Shown here: piece by piece, positions 27,044 to 36,299 of the stretch
Layout: every line of letters starts with the position of its first letter
How positions within the stretch are numbered: the first letter of the stretch is position 1
Assembly: GCA_030849945.1 (NCBI GenBank)
Contig: JAVDKK010000002.1
Location: 620,001-684,000, forward strand
Length of the DNA: 64,000 bases
From: Schauerella fraxinea
Lineage (GTDB): Bacteria > Pseudomonadota > Gammaproteobacteria > Burkholderiales > Burkholderiaceae_B
Direction: 5' to 3'
Translations under genes and position numbers: made by a program
The notes under the pieces: model-generated
Seen by the model: the letters and a program-made list of their open reading frames with translations, nothing else
Database searches by the model: none
What the model was told of the DNA's origin: nothing

Positions 27044-28093
27044 TTACTGATTGAAGGCGACGCAATCGGCCGCCTCGAAAGACACGTGGCAAGGCGTGCC
27101 GGGCGCCCATTTGCCGCTGCCCTCGCCGATGTTCACGCATTGGCTGAGAACTTTTTCGCCCGACGGCAGCGCGACGCGCACGTCCACCAACGAACCCAGA
27201 TAGACGGCAGATTCGATCGTGCCGGCGAAACTGTTCACACGCGACGTGGGCTCGACCGACAAATTCACGCGCTCCGGACGCACGCCGACTTGCACGGCAT
27301 TCGTGGCGCCAGGCACCACGATCGCCGTGCCCTGTTCAGACACGAAACGGCCTTGATCCTGCGTCTTGCCCTGGAAGAAATTCATCTTGCCCAGGAAGTC
27401 CGCGACGAACAGATTGGCCGGCCGCTCGTACAAGGCATCGGGCGCACCCACCTGCTGCACCTTGCCGTCGTGCATGATGGCCATGCGATCGGAAATGGCG
27501 AGGGCCTCTTCCTGATCGTGCGTGACGAAAATCGTGGTGAGACCCAAACGTTGCTGCAGCGCGCGGATCTCTTCGCGCACTTCGCCGCGCAACTTGGCGT
27601 CGAGGTTGGACAGCGGCTCATCGAGCAAAAACACCAGCGGTTGAATCGCCAACGCGCGGGCGATCGCCACGCGTTGCTGCTGACCGCCAGACAACTGGCG
27701 CGGGTAACGGTCGCGCAATGCCGTCATGCGCACCATATCGAGCGCGCGACGGATGGCGTCGTCGCGATCGGCCTTGGGCACCTTGTGCATTTCGAGCCCG
27801 AACGCCACGTTTTCGGCCACGGTCATGTGCGGAAACAAGGCATACCGCTGGAACACCATGCCGGTATTGCGCTTGTGGACCGGGATGTTCGTCACATCCT
27901 TGTCGCCGATGAAGATGCTGCCGGCGGTAGGCTGAATGAAGCCCGCAATCATGCGCAGCGTGGTCGTCTTGCCGCAGCCGCTGGGGCCCAGAAACGCCAC
28001 CAACTCGCCTTCGGCGATGTCGAGCGAGAAATCCGACACGGCCACCGATGACCCGAATTGCTTCTTGAGATTTTGGATCGATACTTGGGCCAT
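27044..28093 (-). CDS. ABC transporter ATP-binding protein (PotA-like)
   Basis: 349 residues. Walker A is GPSGCGKTT near residue 38, the signature is LSGGQQQRVAIARAL, Walker B is VFLLDEPLSNLDA, and the switch His is in VTHDQEEAL. The C-terminal ~110 residues form the regulatory TOBE domain (VQVGVRPERVNLSV). It energises import by the two flanking permeases, whose genes abut it (3 and 10 bp). Confidence 0.93.
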   Translation of the reverse strand: MAQVSIQNLKKQFGSSVAVSDFSLDIAEGELVAFLGPSGCGKTTTLRMIAGFIQPTAGSIFIGDKDVTNIPVHKRNTGMVFQRYALFPHMTVAENVAFGLEMHKVPKADRDDAIRRALDMVRMTALRDRYPRQLSGGQQQRVAIARALAIQPLVFLLDEPLSNLDAKLRGEVREEIRALQQRLGLTTIFVTHDQEEALAISDRMAIMHDGKVQQVGAPDALYERPANLFVADFLGKMNFFQGKTQDQGRFVSEQGTAIVVPGATNAVQVGVRPERVNLSVEPTSRVNSFAGTIESAVYLGSLVDVRVALPSGEKVLSQCVNIGEGSGKWAPGTPCHVSFEAADCVAFNQ

Positions 28094-28095
28094 GA

Positions 28096-28962
28096 TTAGA
28101 CTACCTGACTGAGTTTGACGTAGCGGTCGGTCACCAACATGATGATGCCCAACAGCAGGATCTGCACGGCCGACACGGCGGCAATGGTGGGATCGAGATT
28201 GAACTCGAGGTACTGCATGATCGCGATCGGCAAGGTGGTCATGCCGGGGCCGACCAACGAGAGCGACAGCTCCAGGTTCTCAAACGACACCACGAAGCTG
28301 AACAGCGCTGCCGCCACGATCGAGGGCCGCAGCATCGGCAAGGTGATGCGCATGAAGGCCACCCGGCCGCTCGCGCCCAGGTTGCGCGCCGCTTCTTCGA
28401 TCGACCCGTCGAGGCCCGCCATGCCGGCCGTCACCAAGCGCACCGTCCACGGGATCGTCAGGCACACGTGCGCCAGCACCAACCCGCCAAACGTGCCGAC
28501 GATGTCGCGGTCCAGGGTGTTTTCAGCCTGAAGGTAAAAGAGGTAAATGGCGATGCCCGCCACGATGCCTGGAATCAACAAAGGCGACAGCAGCAGCGTA
28601 TTGACGCTGCGGCTGCCGGCAAAGCGGAAGCGAGCGATGCCCAATGCCGCCAGCACGCCGAGCACGACGCCGATCACGGCTGACAGCGCCGCCAATTGCA
28701 GGCTGAACAGAAACCCGTTGGCGAACGCTGCGTTTTCCCAGGCCCGGACGTACCACGACAGGGTGTAGCCCGAAGGCGGGAAATACAGGATGGCGTCTTT
28801 GAAGAAGCTGAGCCACACGATCAGGATGAGCGGACACAGCATGAACGCAAACATCAGGACGACGAAAATCCGATGGATCACGGTGTGCCATGGCATCTTG
28901 AATCGGCTCCGGACCGCTGGCGGTCGCGACGCAGCGTCCGAATTCGAAGCTGGGTTGTACAC
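28096..28962 (-). CDS. ABC transporter permease (PotC-like), first gene of the operon
   Basis: 288 residues, six transmembrane helices, with the contact loop EEAARNLGASGRVAFMRITL. The start is GTG 28962 with AAGGGG five bases upstream. That ribosome binding site lies in the loop of a perfect inverted repeat (28953-28983) whose left arm runs into the start codon. It is the first gene of a seven-gene minus-strand operon reaching 21036. Confidence 0.9.
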   Translation of the reverse strand: MYNPASNSDAASRPPAVRSRFKMPWHTVIHRIFVVLMFAFMLCPLILIVWLSFFKDAILYFPPSGYTLSWYVRAWENAAFANGFLFSLQLAALSAVIGVVLGVLAALGIARFRFAGSRSVNTLLLSPLLIPGIVAGIAIYLFYLQAENTLDRDIVGTFGGLVLAHVCLTIPWTVRLVTAGMAGLDGSIEEAARNLGASGRVAFMRITLPMLRPSIVAAALFSFVVSFENLELSLSLVGPGMTTLPIAIMQYLEFNLDPTIAAVSAVQILLLGIIMLVTDRYVKLSQVV

Positions 28963-28983
28963 AAAATCCCCTTAGGTACAACC
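28953..28983. promoter_or_regulatory. 8-bp inverted repeat flanking the ribosome binding site of the ABC operon
   Basis: GGTTGTAC (28953-28960) and GTACAACC (28976-28983) are exact inverted repeats 15 bases apart. In the mRNA, the loop would hold the Shine-Dalgarno sequence and the stem would cover the GTG start, so it could control translation; in DNA it could be an operator (centres 23 bp apart). Confidence 0.5.
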
Positions 28984-29228
28984 TTGGGTATGGGAGGTAA
29001 ATCGCCTCACCAGGCCGACCAAAAAAATTATCAAATCGGAAAAAATAATAATCCAGGTGTAACCTGCACTCAATCATGGTTAACCCGGTTGAAAGCTTCG
29101 TGTAATTCTGCAGTGCAGCATTTTTTAGGACTGGGGCGCACTGCTAGCCGCCGTTATTGCGAATACGATACTGGCATCCCGTTTGCTTCCCCGCGGCGCT
29201 CACCCTCCAACGCATTGAAGAACACCCA

Positions 29229-29975
29229 ATGAAAGAAGTCATGATCGTGACCGGCGCGAGCCGCGGTATCGGCGCGGCCGTCGCCAAAATGGCCGCCGCG
29301 CGCGGCTATGCCGTGTGCGTGAACTACAAATCGCGTCGGGATGCCGCCGAACTGGTTGTGAGCCAGATCCGCGCCGCCGGCGGCGAAGCGATTGCCGTCC
29401 GCGCGGATGTGTCCCAGGAGGCGGACACGGTGCGCCTCTTCGAGACGGTCGATCAGGAGCTGGGTACGGTCACGGCATTGGTCATCAATGCCGGCATTCT
29501 CGAAACGCAGATGCGCGTGGATCAGATGGATGCGGCCCGCGTGGCGCGAATCATGCAAGCCAATGTCGTCGGGCCTTTCATCTGCGCGCGCGAAGCCGTG
29601 CGCCGCATGTCGACCCGCTCAGGCGGAAAAGGTGGCGTGATCGTCAATATCTCGTCGGCGGCTGCGCGTCTGGGTTCGCCGGGCGAGTATGTGGACTACG
29701 CCGCCTCGAAAGGCGCAATGGACACCATGACGATCGGACTGGCCAAAGAGGTCGCCGCCGAAGGCATTCGTGTAAACGGCGTACGGCCCGGCGTGATCTA
29801 TACCGAGATCCACGCCAGCGGCGGTGAGCCAGCCCGCGTGGATCGCGTGGCGGCCAAGGTGCCGATGGGTCGTGGCGGTCAGGTCGATGAGGTTGCCGCC
29901 GCGGTGCTGTGGCTGTGCGCTGACGAGGCCAGCTATGCCACCGGCGCCATCATCGACGTGGCCGGCGGGATCTGA
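29229..29975 (+). CDS. Short-chain dehydrogenase/reductase (SDR)
   Basis: 248 residues from ATG 29229 (MKEVMIVTGASRGIGAAVAK); the frame open from 29157 has no support. It contains TGASRGIG near residue 8, NAGILE near residue 88, the catalytic Ser in VNISSAAARLGS and the Tyr/Lys pair in YAASK near residue 160. The C-terminal VAGGI ends the Rossmann fold. It is close to FabG/glucose dehydrogenase-type SDRs and would use NAD(P)H, but the substrate is unknown. It is divergent from the ABC/amidohydrolase operon and is followed by a CPBP protease gene three bases on. Confidence 0.87.
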   Translation: MKEVMIVTGASRGIGAAVAKMAAARGYAVCVNYKSRRDAAELVVSQIRAAGGEAIAVRADVSQEADTVRLFETVDQELGTVTALVINAGILETQMRVDQMDAARVARIMQANVVGPFICAREAVRRMSTRSGGKGGVIVNISSAAARLGSPGEYVDYAASKGAMDTMTIGLAKEVAAEGIRVNGVRPGVIYTEIHASGGEPARVDRVAAKVPMGRGGQVDEVAAAVLWLCADEASYATGAIIDVAGGI

Positions 29976-29978
29976 ATC

Positions 29979-30818
29979 GTGACGTTGTTGCCCTGGGTGG
30001 CAATATTTGCCGCCGCGGGCGCCGCATGGACGCATACCATGCGGCCGGCTGTGTTCCCCTTGTTGCTTGTGGGCTATGGGCTGGCCATTGCCGACGGCCG
30101 CATCGCCGGCGACGCCTGGGGTGCGATCGCCTTGCTGGCGGCTGCCGGCTATGCCGTGACGCGCCCCTCGCGACCCGTGCACATTGCGGGACATGCACTG
30201 TTCGTTCTCCTGGCCGCAGCGCTCGCGTTGCATCTCGTGGCCGGATTCGATAATGCGCTGGTGATCGACGCGCAGCGCATCACGCCCGATGCGCTCCCTT
30301 TTTCGATGTATCTCAACCTCGACAAGCCCCTCATCGGGTTCTGGCTCCTGCTGGCGTGGGGCGGGCTGCGCCTGTCGACCAGTGCACGGGCCTGCGCGCG
30401 CGGCGCGGCGATCGGGGGCACGCTGGCTGCCCTCCTCTGCCTGAGTGCAGCGGTGGCGATGGGCATGATCGACTGGGCGCCGAAGTGGCCGCACAACGCC
30501 TGGCTCTGGCTGATCAATAATGCGCTACTGGTTGTTTTTGTGGAAGAAGCCTTGTTTCGCGGCTACGTGCAAGGCAGCCTCGAACGCTGGCTGGCCGGGC
30601 GGCCGCTCGGGCCGGCGCTCGCCATCCTGATTGCCGCCCTATTGTTTGGGCTGGCGCATGCGGGCGGCGGGTGGCAGTGGGTGGTGTTGGCCACGCTGGC
30701 GGGGCTGGGTTACGGCGTGAGCTATCGCGCAGGCGGCCTGCAAGCCGCGATGCTGGCCCATCTGGGCGTAAACCTGGTGCACTACGGCGCGTTCACTTAT
30801 CCGATGCGCGCCTTGTGA
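29979..30818 (+). CDS. CPBP-family intramembrane metalloprotease (Abi/CAAX-like)
   Basis: 279 residues, mostly hydrophobic, with about eight predicted helices. The three family motifs are present: EEALFRG (EExxxR) near residue 188, FGLAHAGGG (FxxxH) near residue 225 and HLGVN (HxxxN) near residue 261. These supply the metal site of CPBP proteases, which in eukaryotes process CAAX proteins and in bacteria have diverse or immunity roles. The start is three bases after the SDR stop codon, so they are probably co-transcribed. Confidence 0.88.
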   Translation: MTLLPWVAIFAAAGAAWTHTMRPAVFPLLLVGYGLAIADGRIAGDAWGAIALLAAAGYAVTRPSRPVHIAGHALFVLLAAALALHLVAGFDNALVIDAQRITPDALPFSMYLNLDKPLIGFWLLLAWGGLRLSTSARACARGAAIGGTLAALLCLSAAVAMGMIDWAPKWPHNAWLWLINNALLVVFVEEALFRGYVQGSLERWLAGRPLGPALAILIAALLFGLAHAGGGWQWVVLATLAGLGYGVSYRAGGLQAAMLAHLGVNLVHYGAFTYPMRAL

Positions 30819-31023
30819 ATTCAATACTCGCTTTAAGAATCCGACGCACGCTTTGGAAATGCTTCGCTCGCTTTACGACGACAAGATGACGGTCGGCCCC
30901 GCCTGACCTGATAAGTGTCGTTAAAAGCGCGCAACGGGCGGCATTCATTTACACGCCGGCCCCCTTTTGACTACACTGCCGGGTTACTCCGCACGCGCCC
31001 TTCTGGCGCCACACTGCTTCCCA

Positions 31024-32655
31024 ATGATCCGTTTTCAACACGTCTCGCTCGCCCGCGGGGTTAAACCCCTGCTGGAAAGCGTCGATCTGCTTCTCAATCC
31101 CGGCGACAAAATTGGTCTGATCGGCGCCAACGGTGCCGGCAAGTCCAGCCTCTTCGGCCTGTTGCGCGGCGAGCTGCACCCCGACCAGGGCGAGCTCAGC
31201 TATCCGCCCAACTGGCGCCTGGCCTACGTGGCCCAGGAAACGCCCGCGCTCGATCGTTCGGCCATCGACTACGCCATCGATGGCGACATCACGTTGCGGG
31301 CGCTCGAACAAGAGCTCGCCGCGCTCGAAGCGCAGCCCGAGTCGTCGGAAAACGGCATTGCGATCGGCAACCTGTATGGCGCCTTGGCCGACGCCGACGC
31401 GTATACGGTGCAGTCGCGTGCCGAACAATTGCTGACCGGCCTGGGCTTTTCGATGGCGCAGATGAACCAGCCGTTGACGAGTTTCTCGGGCGGCTGGCGC
31501 ATGCGGCTCAATCTGGCGCAGGCGCTGATGTGCCCTTCCGACCTGCTGCTGCTTGACGAACCCACCAACCACTTGGATCTCGACGCCATCATCTGGCTCG
31601 AAGACTGGTTGAAGCGCTATCCCGGCACGCTCATCATCATCTCCCACGATCGCGACTTCCTCGATGAAGTGGTCAACGTGATCGTGCACATCGACGAGCG
31701 CAAGCTCAAGCGCTATTCGGGTCACTATTCGTCGTTCGAGCGTCAGCGCGCGGCGCAGCTCGAACTGGCGGCCGGCCAGCAGGAAAAGCAGATGCGCCAG
31801 AAAGCGCATTTGGAATCGTTCATCAACCGCTTCAAGGCGCAGGCCAGCAAGGCGCGCCAAGCGCAAAGCCGGATCAAGGCCTTGGCGCGGATGGAAGAGC
31901 TGGCGCCGTTGCGGGCAGCCGCCGAATTTTCGTTTCAGTTTCGCGAACCGGCGCGCGCGCCCGATCCGCTGCTGGTGCTCGACGATGTACGAGCGGGTTA
32001 TCGCGATGCCGAAACCGGCCGCGAAAACGCCATCATCGGCGGGATCGGCTTTTCGCTGCAGAGCGGCCAGCGTATCGGTTTGCTGGGCGTGAACGGCGCT
32101 GGCAAGTCCACCCTGATCAAGACGATTGCGGGCGAGATCGATCCGTTGTCGGGCACGGCCACGTTGGGCAAGGGGCTGTCGATCGGCTACTTTGCACAGC
32201 ATCAGGTCGAAATGCTGCGTCACGACGAATCGCCGCTTTGGCACATGAACAAGATCGCGCCCACCACGCGCGAACAGGAACTGCGCAACTTTTTGGGCGG
32301 CTTCAACTTCGCGGGCCCGATGGCGACGGCATCGATCAAGCCGTTTTCAGGTGGCGAGAAAGCCCGCCTGGCCTTGGCCTTGATCGTCTGGCAAAAGCCC
32401 AATCTGCTGCTGCTCGACGAACCCACCAACCACCTGGATCTGGAAACGCGCGAAGCGTTGACCGATGCCTTGGCCCAGTTCGAAGGCACGCTGATTTTGG
32501 TATCGCACGATCGCCATTTGCTGCGCGCGACCACCGATCAGTTCATCATCGTGGCCGACGGCCGCGTACAGCCGTTCGATGGCGATCTGGAAGACTACAA
32601 GGCATGGTTGTTCGCGACCAAGCTGGACAGCAAGAAGGCCGCGAGCTTGGCTTAA
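31024..32655 (+). CDS. yheS: ABC-F family ATPase, YheS-type
   Basis: 543 residues from ATG 31024 (MIRFQHVSLARGVKPLLESV). It has two ATPase domains: Walker A GANGAGKSS and GVNGAGKST, signatures FSGGWRMRLNLAQAL and FSGGEKARLALAL, and LLLLDEPTNHLDL in both. Between them lies the Lys/Arg/Gln-rich linker (about residues 240-305) that reaches the ribosomal P-site in ABC-F proteins. There are no membrane segments. The sequence tracks E. coli YheS closely but lacks its C-terminal ~90-residue extension. YheS-type factors help ribosomes that stall on difficult nascent chains. Confidence 0.88.
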   Translation: MIRFQHVSLARGVKPLLESVDLLLNPGDKIGLIGANGAGKSSLFGLLRGELHPDQGELSYPPNWRLAYVAQETPALDRSAIDYAIDGDITLRALEQELAALEAQPESSENGIAIGNLYGALADADAYTVQSRAEQLLTGLGFSMAQMNQPLTSFSGGWRMRLNLAQALMCPSDLLLLDEPTNHLDLDAIIWLEDWLKRYPGTLIIISHDRDFLDEVVNVIVHIDERKLKRYSGHYSSFERQRAAQLELAAGQQEKQMRQKAHLESFINRFKAQASKARQAQSRIKALARMEELAPLRAAAEFSFQFREPARAPDPLLVLDDVRAGYRDAETGRENAIIGGIGFSLQSGQRIGLLGVNGAGKSTLIKTIAGEIDPLSGTATLGKGLSIGYFAQHQVEMLRHDESPLWHMNKIAPTTREQELRNFLGGFNFAGPMATASIKPFSGGEKARLALALIVWQKPNLLLLDEPTNHLDLETREALTDALAQFEGTLILVSHDRHLLRATTDQFIIVADGRVQPFDGDLEDYKAWLFATKLDSKKAASLA

Positions 32656-32689
32656 AGGGCGTCGATGGGCGACGCGCGGCAATCGTCCA

Positions 32690-33724
32690 TCACGTCGGTG
32701 TCTTGCCGAGATCGTCATTGCGCGCCGCGATCCCGGTGTCGAACAGTTCGCGCAGCGCCTCGACCCCGCTCAATCCCGCCTGAATCGCAAGCATCAACAG
32801 GATGCGCGCTTTCCAGGCCGAGAGATCGCCGCTCAGCACCGCGCCTGCGTCCACCAGTTGCCGCGTCGATCCGGCAAAGCCATAACCGATGCGCGTGCCG
32901 CCATTGGGAATGCGGGTGGCAATCACCACCGGCACGTCGCGCGCACGGGCCCGTACGATGGCGTCGAACATCGCGCCATTGACGTGACCCGATGCGACGG
33001 CCTGTATCACCAGCCCCTGCGCACCGGTGTTGACCGCGGCATCCACCAGCCGGCCACTCGCGCCCGCATACATCGACACGATGTCGACCTCCGACAACCC
33101 GTCGCCCGTCAATGGCACATACAACGGCCGCATGGGCCGCCGATGGAAGATGACCCGTTCGCCGGCCACGGCGCCGACGAACCCCCACTCGCCCGATTGG
33201 AAGGTCTCGACATCGAGCGTATGCGTTTTGCGCACCTCGCGCGCCGCGTTGATGTGATCGTTCAGTGCCACCAGCACCCCCATGCCCCGCGCTTCGGGGC
33301 AGCGGCAAATACGGATGGCATTGAGCAGGTTGCGGGGCCCATCGAAGTCCGGCTCCGACGCATTGCGTTGCGCACCCGTGAGCACAACGGGTTTGCCGGT
33401 ATCCAGCGTGACATCGAGAAACCAGGCCGTTTCTTCCAATGTGCTGGTGCCGTGCGTAACGACGACACCAGCGATGTCGCTGCGCGCCACCAACTCGGCC
33501 ACCGCGCGTTGCAACGCCAGCCAATGCTCGGGCGTGATGTGGGGCGATGCGACGCACATCAGATCCAGCACCTCGATCGCGTCGATATCGACACGATCGG
33601 CGATGCACTCCAGCAATGCCGCGCCCGACATCACCGGCATGGCGAGCCCCGTTGCAGGCTCTATACGCGAGACGATGGTGCCGCCGGTCGTGACCACCGC
33701 CACCCTGGAGGCTGGCGTGCGCAT
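32690..33724 (-). CDS. L-asparaginase-family protein with altered active-site residue
   Basis: 344 residues. The first catalytic Thr region is VTTGGTIVS (residues 11-19). The second is VTHGTSTLEETAWFLD, in which Thr93 is conserved but the residue matching the substrate-binding Asp90 of E. coli asparaginase II is Ser94. The catalytic Lys is present in REVRKTHT. The family hydrolyses asparagine or glutamine; the Asp-to-Ser change suggests a different substrate or a distinct subfamily. Its start overlaps the stop codon of the Bug receptor gene upstream (TGATG), so the two are translationally coupled. The receptor may bring in the substrate. Confidence 0.82.
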   Translation of the reverse strand: MRTPASRVAVVTTGGTIVSRIEPATGLAMPVMSGAALLECIADRVDIDAIEVLDLMCVASPHITPEHWLALQRAVAELVARSDIAGVVVTHGTSTLEETAWFLDVTLDTGKPVVLTGAQRNASEPDFDGPRNLLNAIRICRCPEARGMGVLVALNDHINAAREVRKTHTLDVETFQSGEWGFVGAVAGERVIFHRRPMRPLYVPLTGDGLSEVDIVSMYAGASGRLVDAAVNTGAQGLVIQAVASGHVNGAMFDAIVRARARDVPVVIATRIPNGGTRIGYGFAGSTRQLVDAGAVLSGDLSAWKARILLMLAIQAGLSGVEALRELFDTGIAARNDDLGKTPT

Positions 33725-34719
33725 CAGTCGAGCGAGATGCCGGCGGTTTGCACCACGTCACGCCACTTGCGCGTTTCGGCCTGTACGTAATCGGCAAACT
33801 GTTTTGGGGTGCCGCCTACAGCCTGTGCGCCCAAGCCTTGCAACTGTTGCTTGACGTCGGGCATGGCAAGAATCTCGTTGATCTGCTTGTTCAATTTATC
33901 CACGATCGGCTGGGGCGTACCCTTGGGCGCGGCAAGCCCGTTCCACGAATTCACCTCGAAATCCTTGAGCCCCGCTTCGGCCATGGTGGGCACGTTGGGC
34001 AACTCGGGCAGCCGCTTGGCATAGGCGACGGCGATCGGGCGCAGTTGCCCGCTTTGCATATGCCCCAGCGCGCCCAGCGAGGTCATGAACCCCATCGACA
34101 CATTGCCGGCCAAGACATCGGTCATGGCGGGCGTGGCGCCTTTGTAGGGCACGTGCAGCATGCTCACGCCCGTGCGCAGTTTGAACATTTCACCCGCCAG
34201 ATGGGGGGATCCGCCCACGCCGGATGACGCAAAGGTGAGCTTGCCCGGCTCGGCTTTGGCCAGCGCAATCAATGACGGCAGATCCTTGACCGGCAACGCC
34301 GCATTGGTGACCAACACGCTGGGGGACGACATGAACTGGATGATGGGAACCAGGTCGCGGTCGGTGTCGTAGTTCAGGTTTTTGTACACCGACATATTGG
34401 TGGCGTTGGCAATCGTTTCGACCAACAGCGTATAGCCGTCGGGCTTGGCGCGCACCACCTGCTCGGTGGCGATATTCGACCCGGCGCCGGCTTTGTTTTC
34501 CACCACCACGGCGCGGCCCCACGCCTGTGTCAACTTGCTGGCGACCAGCCGCGCCACCACGTCGGTCGCGCCACCCGGCGGGTATCCCACGATGATCGAG
34601 ATGGGACGGGACGGGTAACTGTCGATCGCCTCGGTTTGCGCCTGGGCGACAGACACCGTACAGCACAACGCGGCCAGCAGCGCGATGGCGCCGGCCCCTT
34701 GCAAATGCAGACTCTTCAT
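33724..34719 (-). CDS. Bug-type periplasmic solute receptor (tripartite tricarboxylate family)
   Basis: 331 residues from ATG 34719, which has a strong GGAGGAG site. The signal peptide ends near VAQAQ. The mature protein has YPSRPISIIVGYPPGGATDV, VVVENKAGAGSNIA and LKDFEVNSWNGLAAPKGTP, the standard Bug receptor pattern. No TctA/TctB membrane subunits are encoded in the window, which is common for Bug proteins in this group. It overlaps the asparaginase-like gene by one base and lies 194 bp after a DapA-family gene. Confidence 0.9.
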   Translation of the reverse strand: MKSLHLQGAGAIALLAALCCTVSVAQAQTEAIDSYPSRPISIIVGYPPGGATDVVARLVASKLTQAWGRAVVVENKAGAGSNIATEQVVRAKPDGYTLLVETIANATNMSVYKNLNYDTDRDLVPIIQFMSSPSVLVTNAALPVKDLPSLIALAKAEPGKLTFASSGVGGSPHLAGEMFKLRTGVSMLHVPYKGATPAMTDVLAGNVSMGFMTSLGALGHMQSGQLRPIAVAYAKRLPELPNVPTMAEAGLKDFEVNSWNGLAAPKGTPQPIVDKLNKQINEILAMPDVKQQLQGLGAQAVGGTPKQFADYVQAETRKWRDVVQTAGISLD

Positions 34720-34913
34720 TGCTCCTCCAGATGTAGCGTGTTCGATGCGGGGACCGACGAACGAGGCGTATGCTCGCCTTCTGCTGCAGATATGCATGCG
34801 AGCGCGGCGGTTCAAGCCGCGCAGGCACGCCGATAGCCAGCCCCCTGTTTATAGCGCTTACCTGGGAATATGGGCGCGAATGTCCTAAAAGAAAACCGTA
34901 AAGACGTGACTTC

Positions 34914-35840
34914 TTAGGTCAATATTTTTGATGTGTGGGGCTGTCGATCGGCTACCCCGCCGCTGATTTCCACCGCGTGCAAGGCCCGCCGCAGTTGCAG
35001 TCCCAAGGCATAGGACGCGGGCATCAGCGGCCGCCGCACCTCCTCGTCGATCCATCCCTGCAGCGAGAGCGCCCGTTTCACCGGTACGGGATTGGGTTCG
35101 GCAAACAGCAATCGCGTGAGCGCCCGCAGCCGCTTGAAGATCGCGCAGGCGGCATCGCCCTCGCCCGCGCGGGCATGCCGGGCCAGGGCCACCACCCATT
35201 CCGGATACAGATTGGCGATGACCGGAATCGCGCCCGCGCCACCGTCGAGCAGATGCGTGGCCAGCGACGCATCGTCACCGCACAGCGCTGGCAGCACGGG
35301 GTTGTGCCGCAAGGCTTTCAACACCGCCGGCTGGCACTCTTTGATCGCAGCAATGCCGGGTTGGCGTGCCAGGATCTCCATGGTTTCGACGGCAATCGCC
35401 ACACCCGTGCGCTTGGGCACGTTGTACAGCACGATGGGGCGATCGGTGGCATCGGTCACCGCACGAAAATGCCAGACCAGCCCGGCCTGGGTCGGCGCCA
35501 GATAATACGGCGGCGGCACCAGATAGCCGGCAGGCTGAAAGACGTTCAAGCGGCGCACGGTCGCGGCGATCTGTTGCGTATCGACGCCGCCCACGCCGAT
35601 CATGAGCGGCAAGGGCTGCGCTTCGCTTGCCAGCGTTTTGAGCACGGCACTTTTCTCTGCACCGGACAGCAGATTGCCCTCGCCGGTAGAGCCGAACACC
35701 ACGAGGCCGTCGATCCCGGCTTGCCGGTAGTGGCGATGCAGCCGCCTGACCGCTTCGAGATCGACGCGGCCGTCGCGCAACGGCGTGACCATGGGCAACC
35801 AGATACCGGCGAAGGGCATTTCTTGCGTGGAAGTAGCCAT
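34914..35840 (-). CDS. DapA-family (dihydrodipicolinate synthase/N-acetylneuraminate lyase) aldolase
   Basis: 308 residues from ATG 35840. It begins PFAGIWLPMVTPLRDGRVD and has VFGSTGEGNLL near residue 43. The catalytic Tyr is in VLYNVPKRTGVA and the Schiff-base Lys in AAIKECQPAV near residue 165. The true DapA for lysine synthesis is usually elsewhere in such genomes and not next to a Bug receptor, so this is more likely a catabolic pyruvate-dependent aldolase or dehydratase. The preceding hypothetical gene ends one base before this start, so the two are coupled. Confidence 0.85.
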   Translation of the reverse strand: MATSTQEMPFAGIWLPMVTPLRDGRVDLEAVRRLHRHYRQAGIDGLVVFGSTGEGNLLSGAEKSAVLKTLASEAQPLPLMIGVGGVDTQQIAATVRRLNVFQPAGYLVPPPYYLAPTQAGLVWHFRAVTDATDRPIVLYNVPKRTGVAIAVETMEILARQPGIAAIKECQPAVLKALRHNPVLPALCGDDASLATHLLDGGAGAIPVIANLYPEWVVALARHARAGEGDAACAIFKRLRALTRLLFAEPNPVPVKRALSLQGWIDEEVRRPLMPASYALGLQLRRALHAVEISGGVADRQPHTSKILT

Positions 35841-35841
35841 C

Positions 35842-36171
35842 TCAATGCACCACGGCATTCGAGGCGACGCGGATGGCGCCGAACTCCGCGGCCGGCACGT
35901 GCCGCATGATCTTGTCCATCACCTTCGGCAGCTCGGCTGCCGTGGTGCTGAGCTGCACAGTCGTGCGGCCATGCGCATGATCGACCGCCATTGCGTACAC
36001 GCCAAGGTCGTTGCCCAGTGCGCCATGCAAGGCACGCCGCAGCGTCAGCGCATCGAGATTCTCAACGCGCAGCGTCAATACCACTGAGGCCACCCTCTCC
36101 TGCACAGGCGGCATGATTGGCTGGCTGAGCGGAGCAAAGGTCAAGCGTGAAAGCGTCGGTCGAATAGACAT
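35842..36171 (-). CDS. Hypothetical protein (109 aa), first gene before a DapA-family enzyme
   Basis: I chose ATG 36171 (MSIRPTLSRLTFAPLSQPIM); the frame is open 12 codons further. The core (ASVVLTLRVENLDALTLRRA, then YAMAVDHAHGRTTVQLS) has the strand-helix alternation of a small ferredoxin-like or ACT-like fold, but I cannot name the family. No metal or catalytic motif is obvious. The stop lies one base before the DapA-family start. It may be a regulatory or partner subunit of that enzyme. Confidence 0.6.
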   Translation of the reverse strand: MSIRPTLSRLTFAPLSQPIMPPVQERVASVVLTLRVENLDALTLRRALHGALGNDLGVYAMAVDHAHGRTTVQLSTTAAELPKVMDKIMRHVPAAEFGAIRVASNAVVH

Positions 36172-36239
36172 GGCGGGGTTAAGCGCGCCGCCTCGAAGGC
36201 GGTGCAAGCTCGGTGATTGATGACGTCTTCACTATAGAA

Positions 36240-36262
36240 ATTCGCGCCTAAAAGGCGCGAAT
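36240..36262 (-). terminator. Terminator of the kdp operon
   Basis: Perfect 10-bp stem ATTCGCGCCT / AGGCGCGAAT with a three-base loop, 38 bp after the kdpE stop. The A/T-rich base gives TTTCTATAG on the minus strand. Confidence 0.7.
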
Positions 36263-36299
36263 AAATGGCGGGCGAAACCCGTAAATAAGTTGTCAATAG

